Assembly: GCA_963643465.1 (NCBI GenBank)
Contig: CAVIJT010000014.1
Coordinates: 1 to 64,000, forward strand
Reading direction: 5' to 3'
Origin: CAG-411 sp963643465
Lineage (GTDB): Bacteria; Bacillota; Clostridia; Lachnospirales; Lachnospiraceae
DNA: 64,000 nt
Below the pieces are notes generated by a model. That model saw only the letters and a list, made by a program, of their open reading frames with translations, searched no databases and was not told where the DNA came from. Numbering within the stretch: the first letter of the stretch is position 1; each line of letters opens with the position of its first letter. The position numbers and the translations under genes were made by a program. Shown here piece by piece: positions 24,871 to 32,987 of the stretch.

Positions 24871-25518
24871 ATGCGATTAAGAAATGTAAAAGGGTCCAGA
24901 GAGACTATTGCAGCAAATGAATTTGTGCTTCATACAGAGGAAGAATATCAGAATAACAAAGGACATTGGAATGAAGTGTTTGGTAATGACAATCCTATTC
25001 ATATTGAAGTGGGAATGGGAAAAGGAAAATTTATTATGGAACTTGCGAAACAGAATCCGGATATCAATTACATAGGAATTGAAAAGTATTCCAGTGTTTT
25101 GGTTCGAGCATTAGAAAAACGTGCAGAACTGGAGCAGGATAATTTACTATTTATTCGAATGGATGCAGAATATATTACCGATGCTTTTGATAAAGATGAG
25201 ATTTCTCGGATTTATTTGAACTTTTCAGATCCATGGCCAAAGGATCGACATGCTAAGAGAAGATTAACTTCTAAACAATTTCTTGCTCGTTATAATCAGT
25301 TTTTAGTGCCGGATGGAAGAATTATTTTTAAGACGGATAATAGACCTTTGTTTGATTTCTCGTTAGAGCAGGTGGAAGAAGCTGGGTGGATTTTGGAGAA
25401 TCATACCTTTGATTTACATCACAGTGAATATTTAGAAGGAAATGTGATGACAGAATATGAATCAAAATTTGTAGCAGAGGGAAAACCAATTAATCGAATG
25501 GTTATTTATCGTAAATAG
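24871..25518 (+). CDS. trmB: tRNA (guanine-N7-)-methyltransferase
   Basis: TrmB makes m7G46 in tRNA using SAM. The 215-residue protein shows the SAM site EVGMGKGKFIMELA, IGIEKYSSVLVRALEK, the catalytic NFSDPWPKDRHAKRRL and a C-terminal TEYESKF motif. GAGAGG precedes the ATG. Its last base of stop codon (TAG) is the first base of the inserted miniature element; the duplicated target CGTAAATA downstream preserves what was probably the original end CGT AAA TAA. Confidence 0.97.
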   Translation: MRLRNVKGSRETIAANEFVLHTEEEYQNNKGHWNEVFGNDNPIHIEVGMGKGKFIMELAKQNPDINYIGIEKYSSVLVRALEKRAELEQDNLLFIRMDAEYITDAFDKDEISRIYLNFSDPWPKDRHAKRRLTSKQFLARYNQFLVPDGRIIFKTDNRPLFDFSLEQVEEAGWILENHTFDLHHSEYLEGNVMTEYESKFVAEGKPINRMVIYRK

Positions 25519-25710
25519 TAACTATTCAGAACCCTCTATAATGGAATACTTAGATACGTTATGCTGGCATATAAGTAGCTGAGTATTCCATTATAGAGGT
25601 ACTCAAATAGAGTTGCTTCCCCATATATGAGCAGTCTTAGTGCGTAGCGCGGAACTGGCGTCCGTAAGGACGCCGAGTGCGAATATATGGGGAGGGTTCT
25701 GAATAGTTAC
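25518..25710 (+). mobile_element. miniature inverted-repeat element, full copy 2 with target duplication
   Basis: This 193-base element has perfect 19-base terminal inverted repeats, GTAACTATTCAGAACCCTC and its complement. It is flanked by a perfect 8-base duplication, CGTAAATA at 25510-25517 and 25711-25718. Two internal hairpins are present (CTCTATAATGGAATACT against AGTATTCCATTATAGAG; CCCCATATAT against ATATATGGGG with GGCGTCC-gtaa-GGACGCC inside). There is no transposase. GTAA ends and 8-base duplications are features of the IS66 family. Confidence 0.93.
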
Positions 25711-25833
25711 CGTAAATAAATAGCTTTCATTTTTGCCAGTTTCCCATGATTTTACATAGGAACATATTTCTTACAATGGAATAGTATAATAGTGTATTTT
25801 ATTACATAATATTAAAATAGGTAGGAAGTTGTT

Positions 25834-25956
25834 ATGGGAAAATGGAAATGTAAACTGGCACGTAAATTATCTTGTAACTACAGATTGAATCAAAAGTCTG
25901 TGAGATTTTTGCATTCATTATCAGAAGTAATCAAATGCTTAAATATAAAGCGATAG
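25834..25956 (+). CDS. small basic protein, 40 residues
   Basis: ATG to TAG encodes 40 residues, about a quarter of them Lys or Arg, with three cysteines and the start MGKWKCKLARKLSC. AGGTAGGAAG lies 6-14 bases before the ATG, a TATAAT is at 25785-25790, and a strong terminator begins ten bases after the stop, so the transcription unit is complete and self-contained. It is not recognised. It could be a small RNA-binding or membrane-interacting protein, or a leader peptide. Confidence 0.55.
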   Translation: MGKWKCKLARKLSCNYRLNQKSVRFLHSLSEVIKCLNIKR

Positions 25957-25965
25957 GAAAAAGTA

Positions 25966-26003
25966 AAAGGGTGAGCCGCATAGATATGCGACTCGCCCTT
26001 TTT
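25966..26003. terminator. bidirectional terminator between small gene and pckA
   Basis: AAAGGG-GAG-CGCAT pairs with ATGCG-CTC-CCCTTT, with T-run to the right and A-run to the left. It would serve both the small gene and pckA. Confidence 0.88.
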
Positions 26004-26030
26004 ATATAAAACATTATAATATTTTAGTTA

Positions 26031-27635
26031 TTAAGCCTTTGGTCCAGCAGCTACTAATGCCTTACCAGCATCATTTGTCTCGTATTTAGCAAAGTTCTTA
26101 ACGAAACGGCTTGCAAGATCTTTTGCCTTAGTTTCCCACTCAGAAGCATCTGCGTAAGTATCACGAGGATCTAAGATCTTAGGATCTACACCTGGAAGCT
26201 CAGTAGGTACTTCGAAATCAAAGAAAGGAATCTTCTTTGTAGGAGCTGTTGTGATAGAACCGTCAAGGATTGCATCAATAATACCACGAGTATCTTTAAT
26301 AGAGATACGCTTTCCTGTACCATTCCATCCTGTGTTTACTAAGTATGCCTTAGCACCACTCTTTTCCATCTTCTTAACTAATTCCTCTGCATACTTTGTA
26401 GGATGCAACTCAAGGAATGCCTGTCCGAAACAAGCAGAGAATGTTGGAGTAGGCTCTGTAATTCCACGCTCTGTACCAGCAAGTTTTGCTGTAAATCCAG
26501 ATAAGAAGTAGTATTTAGTCTGCTCTGGTGTCAAAATAGACACTGGAGGAAGAACTCCAAATGCGTCAGCAGAAAGGAAAATTACGTTCTTAGCTGCTGG
26601 AGCAGAAGAAATTGGACGAACGATATTTTCGATATGATCGATTGGATAAGATACACGAGTATTCTCTGTTACGCTCTTATCATCAAAATCAATCTTTCCA
26701 TTTGCATCAACTGTAACGTTCTCTAATAAAGCGTTGCGCTTAATAGCGTTGTAAATATCTGGCTCAGAATCTTTGTCAAGATTGATAACCTTAGCATAGC
26801 ATCCACCTTCAAAGTTGAATACACCATTGTCATCCCAACCATGCTCATCATCACCAATTAAAAGACGCTTAGGATCTGTAGATAATGTTGTCTTACCTGT
26901 TCCAGAAAGACCGAAGAAAATAGCTGTATTTTCACCGTTCATATCTGTGTTAGCAGAACAGTGCATAGAAGCCATACCCTTTAATGGAAGGTAGTAATTC
27001 ATCATAGAGAACATACCTTTCTTCATCTCTCCGCCGTACCATGTATTTACGATAACCTGCTCGCGGCTTGTGATGTTGAACATAACAGCTGTTTCAGAGT
27101 TAAGACCTAATTCTTTGTAGTTCTCAACTTTAGCTTTTGATGCGTTGTATACAACGAAATCTGGCTCGAAGTTTTCAAGTTCTTCAGCAGTTGGTTTAAT
27201 AAACATGTTCTCAACAAAATGAGCCTGCCAAGCAACCTCAACGATGAAACGAACTGCCATTCTTGTATCTTTGTTTGCTCCACAGAAGGCATCTACTACG
27301 AAAAGTTTCTTGTTAGAAAGTTCTTTCTTAGCAAGTTCTTTTACTGCTTCCCATGCTTCCTGTGATGCAGGATGGTTGTCATTAGGATATTCGTCAGATG
27401 TCCACCATACAGTGTCCTTAGAATTCTCATCCATAACGATGAATTTGTCTTTAGGAGAACGTCCTGTGTAGATTCCTGTCATAACGTTGACAGCACCAAG
27501 TTCAGTTTCCTGACCTTTCTCATATCCCTCTAAGTCAGACTTCATCTCTTCTTTGTACAATTCCTCGTAAGAAGGGTTGTGTACAAGTTCAGTAGTTCCT
27601 GTAATACCATACTTAGTTAAATCAATTTTAGCCAT
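26031..27635 (-). CDS. pckA: phosphoenolpyruvate carboxykinase (ATP)
   Basis: PckA interconverts oxaloacetate and phosphoenolpyruvate with ATP/ADP. The 534-residue protein has the kinase-type P-loop GLSGTGKTTLSTD, the metal-binding segment DDEHGWDDNGVFNFEGGCYAK, TGRSPKDKF near residue 57, and NTGWNGTGKRISIKDTR. Length is normal for the ATP-dependent form. GAGG lies eight bases before the ATG. In saccharolytic anaerobes the enzyme often runs toward oxaloacetate; direction here is not shown by the sequence. Confidence 0.97.
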   Translation of the reverse strand: MAKIDLTKYGITGTTELVHNPSYEELYKEEMKSDLEGYEKGQETELGAVNVMTGIYTGRSPKDKFIVMDENSKDTVWWTSDEYPNDNHPASQEAWEAVKELAKKELSNKKLFVVDAFCGANKDTRMAVRFIVEVAWQAHFVENMFIKPTAEELENFEPDFVVYNASKAKVENYKELGLNSETAVMFNITSREQVIVNTWYGGEMKKGMFSMMNYYLPLKGMASMHCSANTDMNGENTAIFFGLSGTGKTTLSTDPKRLLIGDDEHGWDDNGVFNFEGGCYAKVINLDKDSEPDIYNAIKRNALLENVTVDANGKIDFDDKSVTENTRVSYPIDHIENIVRPISSAPAAKNVIFLSADAFGVLPPVSILTPEQTKYYFLSGFTAKLAGTERGITEPTPTFSACFGQAFLELHPTKYAEELVKKMEKSGAKAYLVNTGWNGTGKRISIKDTRGIIDAILDGSITTAPTKKIPFFDFEVPTELPGVDPKILDPRDTYADASEWETKAKDLASRFVKNFAKYETNDAGKALVAAGPKA

Positions 27636-27671
27636 TTTATTACCTCGCCTTTCTTTGCATTTATTGAAATA

Positions 27672-27685
27672 CGTTATAAATAACG
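27672..27685. promoter_or_regulatory. palindrome in pckA leader
   Basis: CGTTAT-aa-ATAACG is a perfect 14-base palindrome between the pckA promoter and start. It may be an operator; nothing shows the regulator. Confidence 0.4.
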
Positions 27686-27747
27686 AATTTTCTTCTCAAA
27701 ATTTGCAAGTGATACAGGGTTACTAAAAAACCCATTATACATTGCAA

Positions 27748-27776
27748 ATTATATCATCAAAAGGAAAGTCAGTCAA
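27748..27776 (-). promoter_or_regulatory. promoter of pckA
   Basis: On the minus strand TTGACT (27776-27771) and TATAAT (27753-27748) are 17 bases apart, near-consensus. The transcript would begin with a GGGTT/AACCC hairpin. Confidence 0.72.
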
Positions 27777-27870
27777 CTAACATACATGAAAAATTGGTGC
27801 AAAAGGTTGGCGTATATCTTGATATTTGTGGGGATTTGGAACAAAGGAAGAGTGAGTAATTAAATTTTTA

Positions 27871-27899
27871 TTGTAAAAATATTGAAATTATGTTACAAT
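27871..27899 (+). promoter_or_regulatory. promoter of secreted Ig-like protein gene
   Basis: TTGTAA and TACAAT are 17 bases apart. The leader contains GTTCAGAC (27919-27926) and GTCTGAAC (27943-27950), a perfect 8-base inverted repeat followed by GGTTAC. Confidence 0.5.
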
Positions 27900-27995
27900 T
27901 AGGAGGCTTTATGGACATTGTTCAGACTTGGTTTGCAAGAGGGTCTGAACGGTTACAAGATGTTTCGTTGAAGAAAGGAATGGATTGAGTTAGAA

Positions 27996-29051
27996 ATGAA
28001 GAAAAGAGTAAGAGCGATTTTGGCAGTTATGTTAGCCGCTGTGGTATGTTTTACAGGTGTTTCCACAGAAAAGATTGCAAAGGCAGCAAATTACACAATT
28101 TTGTTGGATGAAAAGAAGAGTGTGTCGGCAAATGTCAGCAGTACACACACTTTCTACGTAAGTACAAACAGTACCGTGATGATTGAGTTTGATGTGGATT
28201 CACAGGTGAATATGTCATATACAGTGAAAGATATGGCAAGTGGAGATCAGGTGGCTTATAAATGTAATTCTAATGAGTGGATGGTAAGTAATAAAGGAAA
28301 TGGGTATTATAGTTCCCGTTCATTAGAGTTGGGTTATGGTTACTATCAGGTTTCTGTAAAATTTGATCAGTCAATTAGTTATGAGCTTATTGTGTATACA
28401 GAGCAGAGTGGAAATACAACCCCAACAACAACTACATCACCGACAACTACAACATCACCAAGTACAACAACTACATCAAAGCCATCACTTAAGATGAGTA
28501 AAAGTAAACTTAGTATTGTGGAAGGAAGCAGTAAGAAACTTAGCGTAAAAAATGCAAGCGGAAAGGTAAAATGGAAATCCAGTAAGCCAGCAGTTGCAAA
28601 GGTAAATGGAAATGGTAAAGTAACTGCAAAGAAAGCTGGAAAGGCTACAATTTCTGCCACATCTAAAGGAAAGACTGTAAGATGTAGTGTAGTAGTAAAG
28701 AAAAATGTGTATACTTACACTGTACCAACTACATCAAATACTACATATGGAACTACTACTTTTGGCGTGTACAGAGCTGCTTATAACAAAAGTGGAGACT
28801 TAGTTTGCAAGATGAAGGTTGTGAACCGTACACCATACAAAGTTACAAAATTAAAATATACAGTGAAGGCTTATGCTGGAAATGGAAAGTTAATTGGGAA
28901 AAAGGCAGAAACAAAAAATCTTACACTTCCATCTGGCTCTTCTCGCACTATTACTGTGACAATTTCAAAGAGTAAATTGAAGAAGAAATCAGCAAACTTA
29001 AGAGAAGCTGCTATTAATGTAAGTAATCCTGTATATTATTACGTGTATTAG
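27996..29051 (+). CDS. secreted protein with bacterial Ig-like (Big_2) domain
   Basis: This 351-residue protein has a signal peptide (MKKRVRAILAVMLAAVVCF, cleavage near KAA-N). Residues ~33-130 form an unassigned beta-rich domain, ~138-160 are a Thr/Pro/Ser linker of TTTTSP units, and ~162-240 are a Big_2 domain (SKSKLSIVEGSSKKL, then WKSSKPAVAKVNGNGKVTAKKAGKATISA). The last ~100 residues are another beta domain rich in Lys and Ser. It is likely exported and bound to the cell surface or polysaccharide. No sortase or S-layer motif is visible. The following gene encodes another exported protein. Confidence 0.82.
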   Translation: MKKRVRAILAVMLAAVVCFTGVSTEKIAKAANYTILLDEKKSVSANVSSTHTFYVSTNSTVMIEFDVDSQVNMSYTVKDMASGDQVAYKCNSNEWMVSNKGNGYYSSRSLELGYGYYQVSVKFDQSISYELIVYTEQSGNTTPTTTTSPTTTTSPSTTTTSKPSLKMSKSKLSIVEGSSKKLSVKNASGKVKWKSSKPAVAKVNGNGKVTAKKAGKATISATSKGKTVRCSVVVKKNVYTYTVPTTSNTTYGTTTFGVYRAAYNKSGDLVCKMKVVNRTPYKVTKLKYTVKAYAGNGKLIGKKAETKNLTLPSGSSRTITVTISKSKLKKKSANLREAAINVSNPVYYYVY

Positions 29052-29135
29052 GAACAATCGTTTATTTAAAAGTTATTTCCTGATTAGGGAAAATAATTAT
29101 ATGAGAAAATATTTATAAGAGAAAGGAAAATTAAC

Positions 29136-30344
29136 ATGAAGAAAAGAATTTTAGCATCTATTTGTGCAATTACATGTGCATTTACTATGTCATCCCCTGT
29201 ATATGCAAAGGGATTGATTGAGGAACCACAGCAGTTAGATACTTCTGTTGTGCAGACTATGAATGAATTGGGAACTTATAACATCTCTGTTTGCTCTAAT
29301 GCAGATCAGATTCAGCCAACAGCAATTACATCAATTACAGGAACTTTAAATGCCACTAATTTAACAGATACTTGTACAATTAATGTTCCAGAGAGAGCTG
29401 CGTTGGTTTTATATTCCAGTGCAACTTATCCATCTACAACAGTATCTATTGATTTAAAATCTCAGACAGGTACTTCTTTGGAAACACAGAGTCTTTATAG
29501 TTCTACTTCAGGAATTTCGGAGGAAGTGGATGATGGAATTTTGGTAGAGCCAGGAACTTATACATTAACTTATACTGTAGGTTCTAATATTACAGATAAT
29601 ATAACATATACAACAAAGATCATGGCATATGCAGCAGCTACAGAAGAAAATGTAGAGACAGGAGCTGCTTATATTGGCTTCCATAAAGCAGGAGAAGACG
29701 TATATAAGAAAATAACTGTAAAAAAAGCTGGTTTGCTTCAGGTTGCTGCAACTCAATATACTCATTGGGGTAAGGCTGTTTTAACAGGAGATGCAAGCAG
29801 TTCATATACATATGGTGAAAAATTGACATTATGTAATTCTAATAAAAAACCTATTACAGAACAGGAGACAACTTCTTCTTCAAATGGTTATACTAATTAT
29901 TATGCAGTAAAAGCAGGAACTTACTATGTAAAGATTTCTGCTAACTATGATGATTATTATATGTTTGTAACAAAATTAGAAGCAGGAGGAGTTACAAATA
30001 ACACTTCTAAAGCAAAAGCACAGAAGTTAAGTAACAAATACAAAGCGACTTTAATGCCAATTGGTGGTTCTTCTAAAACAAGATGGTATAAAGTAACATT
30101 AAAGAAGAAAAAGAAAATTAAGATTTTCTATGATTTTTATGGCACACAAGATGGAGCAGCAAAAGTTACTGTATGTAACAGCAAAGGAAAGAAACTTACA
30201 TATTCTACTACTATCTTCAGTGGAAAAAGTGGAACATTAAGTACTACTAGTGCATATAAGAAGGGAACTTATTATGTTCAGGTTAGTAAGCCAGATAGCA
30301 GTTCATACTCTATGGAAGGTATGTTATATTTAAAGGCAAAATAA
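29136..30344 (+). CDS. secreted beta-rich protein of unknown function
   Basis: This 402-residue protein has a signal peptide (start MKKRILASICAITCAFTM, cleavage near VYAKG). The mature part is Thr/Ser/Tyr-rich with repeated GTYY-VK segments (AGTYYVKISANY, KGTYYVQVSKP) typical of bacterial pre-peptidase-C-like or jelly-roll beta domains, with at least two such units in residues ~180-400. Few cysteines are present. AGAAAGGAAAA precedes the ATG. It lies 84 bases after the Ig-like protein gene and may be its partner. Function unknown. Confidence 0.72.
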   Translation: MKKRILASICAITCAFTMSSPVYAKGLIEEPQQLDTSVVQTMNELGTYNISVCSNADQIQPTAITSITGTLNATNLTDTCTINVPERAALVLYSSATYPSTTVSIDLKSQTGTSLETQSLYSSTSGISEEVDDGILVEPGTYTLTYTVGSNITDNITYTTKIMAYAAATEENVETGAAYIGFHKAGEDVYKKITVKKAGLLQVAATQYTHWGKAVLTGDASSSYTYGEKLTLCNSNKKPITEQETTSSSNGYTNYYAVKAGTYYVKISANYDDYYMFVTKLEAGGVTNNTSKAKAQKLSNKYKATLMPIGGSSKTRWYKVTLKKKKKIKIFYDFYGTQDGAAKVTVCNSKGKKLTYSTTIFSGKSGTLSTTSAYKKGTYYVQVSKPDSSSYSMEGMLYLKAK

Positions 30345-30439
30345 GAAATAAATCTTAAAGGCAAAGAATTTGCAAAAAGATAAATAAAAATGTACGAAAG
30401 CACAAAGGCTAGTTAGCAGAAAGCTAGCTGTAATAGAAT

Positions 30440-30729
30440 AAGAAAAGACAGTGAAGAGAAGAGTAAGCAAGGAACGATTTTACAGAGAACCCGGTGGCTG
30501 AGAAAGGGAAATTAGCACATATTTGTTTTGGGGCAGATATGTCAGGACTTGCTGAACATGGTCTTGGAGTTGCCTGTCTGAGCATTTGTTAGGACAGGAC
30601 GGTCACACCGTTATCGTGATTAAGGTTCGTATGGAAATGATAAATACATTGGAAATGTATTGTCTATCCCACGAACAAAGTAAAGTGGTACCACGGGATT
30701 CTCGTCTTTATGATGAGAATCCCTTTTTA
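30440..30729 (+). promoter_or_regulatory. Met-specific T-box leader of metG
   Basis: The leader shows stem I elements (AGAGAACCC, GGCTGAGAAAGGG), a specifier region GCTGAACATGGTCTTGGAGT in which the specifier codon is ATG (30558-30560), and the T-box AAAGTGGTACCACGGG (about 30682-30697) followed by a terminator. Uncharged tRNA-Met would stabilise the antiterminator and permit metG transcription. Confidence 0.95.
30695..30729 (+). terminator. T-box-controlled terminator
   Basis: GGGATTCTC (30695-30703) pairs with GAGAATCCC (30715-30723), followed by TTTTTAT. The 5' half overlaps the T-box antiterminator. Confidence 0.93.
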
Positions 30730-30772
30730 TATTTTGAAATAAAGCAATTTTTAAATTTAAGGAGGATTTTAA

Positions 30773-32743
30773 ATGGCAAAGAAACCATATTACATTACTA
30801 CAGCAATTGCTTATACATCTGGTAAGCCACATATTGGTAATACCTATGAAATCGTATTGGCAGATAGTATTGCTCGTTTCAAGAGACAGCAGGGATATGA
30901 TGTACGTTTCCAAACAGGAACAGATGAACATGGACAGAAGATTGAATTAAAGGCAGAGGAGGCAGGAATTACTCCAAAGGAATTTGTGGATCAGGTGTCT
31001 GGTGAGATTAAAAACATTTGGGATTTGATGAACACTTCTTATGATAAATTTATTCGTACCACAGATGCAGACCATGAAAAGCAGGTGCAGAAGATTTTCA
31101 AAAAGTTATATGAAAAAGGTGATATTTATAAAGGACATTATGAGGGACTTTATTGTACACCGTGTGAATCTTTCTTTACTTCTTCTCAGTTAGTAGATGG
31201 AAAATGTCCGGATTGTGGAAGAGAATGTCAGCCAGCAAAGGAAGAAGCATATTTCTTGAAGATGAGTAAGTATGCAGATAAGCTCATTGACCATATTAAT
31301 ACGCACCCTGAATTTATTCAGCCAGAATCACGTAAAAATGAAATGATGAATAACTTTTTACTTCCGGGACTTCAGGACCTTTGTGTATCCAGAACTTCTT
31401 TCAAATGGGGAATTCCAGTTGATTTTGATGATAAACATGTAATTTATGTATGGTTGGACGCATTAACAAACTATATTACTGGTCTTGGATTTGATTTAGA
31501 TGGCAATTCTGATGAAAAGTTTGAAAAGTATTGGCCAGCAGATTTGCACTTGATTGGAAAAGATATTTTGCGTTTCCATACAATTTATTGGCCAATTATG
31601 TTAATGGCTCTTGATTTGCCACTTCCAAAGCAGGTATTTGGTCATCCTTGGTTATTACAGGGTGATGGAAAAATGAGTAAATCAAAGGGAAATGTTATTT
31701 ATGCAGATCAGTTGGTGGATATGTTTGGTGTGGATGCTGTCCGTTATTTTGTATTGCACGAGATGCCATTTGAAAACGATGGAGTTATTTCTTGGGAGTT
31801 AATGATTGAACGTATGAATTCTGATTTGGCAAATACCCTTGGAAATTTAGTAAATCGTACAATTTCTATGTCTAATAAATATTTTGACGGTATCGTGACA
31901 AATACAAATGTAGTAGAGCCTGTAGATGAGGAATTAAAGGCATTGACACTTGAAACACCGAATAAAGTAATTGCAAAGATGGACAAACTTCGTGTAGCAG
32001 ATGCCATCACAGAAATTTTTACGTTATTTAAGCGTTGTAACAAATACATTGATGAAACTATGCCTTGGGCATTGGCAAAGGAAGAAGAGAAACAGGATCG
32101 TTTGCAGACGGTGCTTTATAATCTGGTAGAAAGTATTTCTGTAGGTGCCACATTATTAGAAGCATTTATGCCAGATACTTCTAAAAAGATTTTAGAGCAA
32201 TTGAATACTACAGCAAGAACAATAGAAGAAATGGACACATATGGACGTTATGTTTCTGGTACAAAAGTGGTAGAAAAGCCTGAGATTTTATTCCAGAGAT
32301 TAGATGCAAAAGAGATTATGGAAAAAGTAGCAGTGCTTCAGGCAGAGCAGAAAGCCGCTGCAGAAAAAGCAGCAGCAAAAGATTCTGACGAGCCAGTTAT
32401 TGATATAGAAGCAAAAGAAGAGATTACTTATGATGATTTCATGAAAATGCAGTTCCAAGTGGGTAAGATTATTGCCTGTGAAGAAGTACCAAAGTCAAAG
32501 AAACTGTTGTGTTCCAAAGTACAGATTGGTAGCGAGGTAAAGCAGATTGTATCTGGTATTAAAGCGCATTATAGTGCAGAGGAAATGGTAGGAAAGCGTG
32601 TAATGGTTTTAGTAAACTTAAAGCCTGCAAAACTTGCCGGAGTTCTTTCAGAAGGTATGATTTTATGTGCAGAGAACGAAAAAGGTGAATTGGCAATTAT
32701 GGTTCCAGAGAAGGAGATGCCTGCTGGAGCGGAAATCTGCTAA
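30773..32743 (+). CDS. metG: methionyl-tRNA synthetase
   Basis: This 656-residue class I synthetase charges tRNA-Met. It shows the HIGH-type motif PHIGNTYE near residue 20, a zinc knuckle (CTPCESFF and CPDCGREC), KMSKSKGNV, an anticodon-binding helical domain, and a C-terminal tRNA-binding EMAP/Trbp domain from about residue 550 (KIIACEEVPKSKKLL, SGIKAHYS, LKPAKLAGVLSEGMIL). AAGGAGGATTTTAA precedes the ATG. Regulation is by the Met T-box upstream. Confidence 0.98.
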   Translation: MAKKPYYITTAIAYTSGKPHIGNTYEIVLADSIARFKRQQGYDVRFQTGTDEHGQKIELKAEEAGITPKEFVDQVSGEIKNIWDLMNTSYDKFIRTTDADHEKQVQKIFKKLYEKGDIYKGHYEGLYCTPCESFFTSSQLVDGKCPDCGRECQPAKEEAYFLKMSKYADKLIDHINTHPEFIQPESRKNEMMNNFLLPGLQDLCVSRTSFKWGIPVDFDDKHVIYVWLDALTNYITGLGFDLDGNSDEKFEKYWPADLHLIGKDILRFHTIYWPIMLMALDLPLPKQVFGHPWLLQGDGKMSKSKGNVIYADQLVDMFGVDAVRYFVLHEMPFENDGVISWELMIERMNSDLANTLGNLVNRTISMSNKYFDGIVTNTNVVEPVDEELKALTLETPNKVIAKMDKLRVADAITEIFTLFKRCNKYIDETMPWALAKEEEKQDRLQTVLYNLVESISVGATLLEAFMPDTSKKILEQLNTTARTIEEMDTYGRYVSGTKVVEKPEILFQRLDAKEIMEKVAVLQAEQKAAAEKAAAKDSDEPVIDIEAKEEITYDDFMKMQFQVGKIIACEEVPKSKKLLCSKVQIGSEVKQIVSGIKAHYSAEEMVGKRVMVLVNLKPAKLAGVLSEGMILCAENEKGELAIMVPEKEMPAGAEIC

Positions 32744-32796
32744 ATAGTTACATGGATTTTTGAAAATGAGAATTCCGTTAAAATTTTTAAATATTC

Positions 32797-32825
32797 TTGC
32801 AATATCATATGAAATTAGATATAAT
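32797..32825 (+). promoter_or_regulatory. promoter of lipoprotein gene
   Basis: TTGCAA (32797-32802) and TATAAT (32820-32825) are 17 bases apart, 163 bases before the start. Confidence 0.65.
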
Positions 32826-32987
32826 GCAGAAGTACGAAAGAGGGTTGCTTAAAACACGAAGAAAATGTTTTGGCAGTTTGGTCTGCATCTAAACAGCATT
32901 GGAAGTGAAATAGCAGAAATTTTAATTTCTTTGGTACGAATCAGATACATGAAGAATAGTATAGTTAAAAAGGAAAGGGACAGAAGA

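Noticed and set aside
27919..27956. GTTCAGAC...GTCTGAACGGTTAC as a miniature element relative
   Set aside because: The right side resembles the element end, but the left lacks GTAAC and there is no convincing target duplication. Kept only as a leader hairpin.
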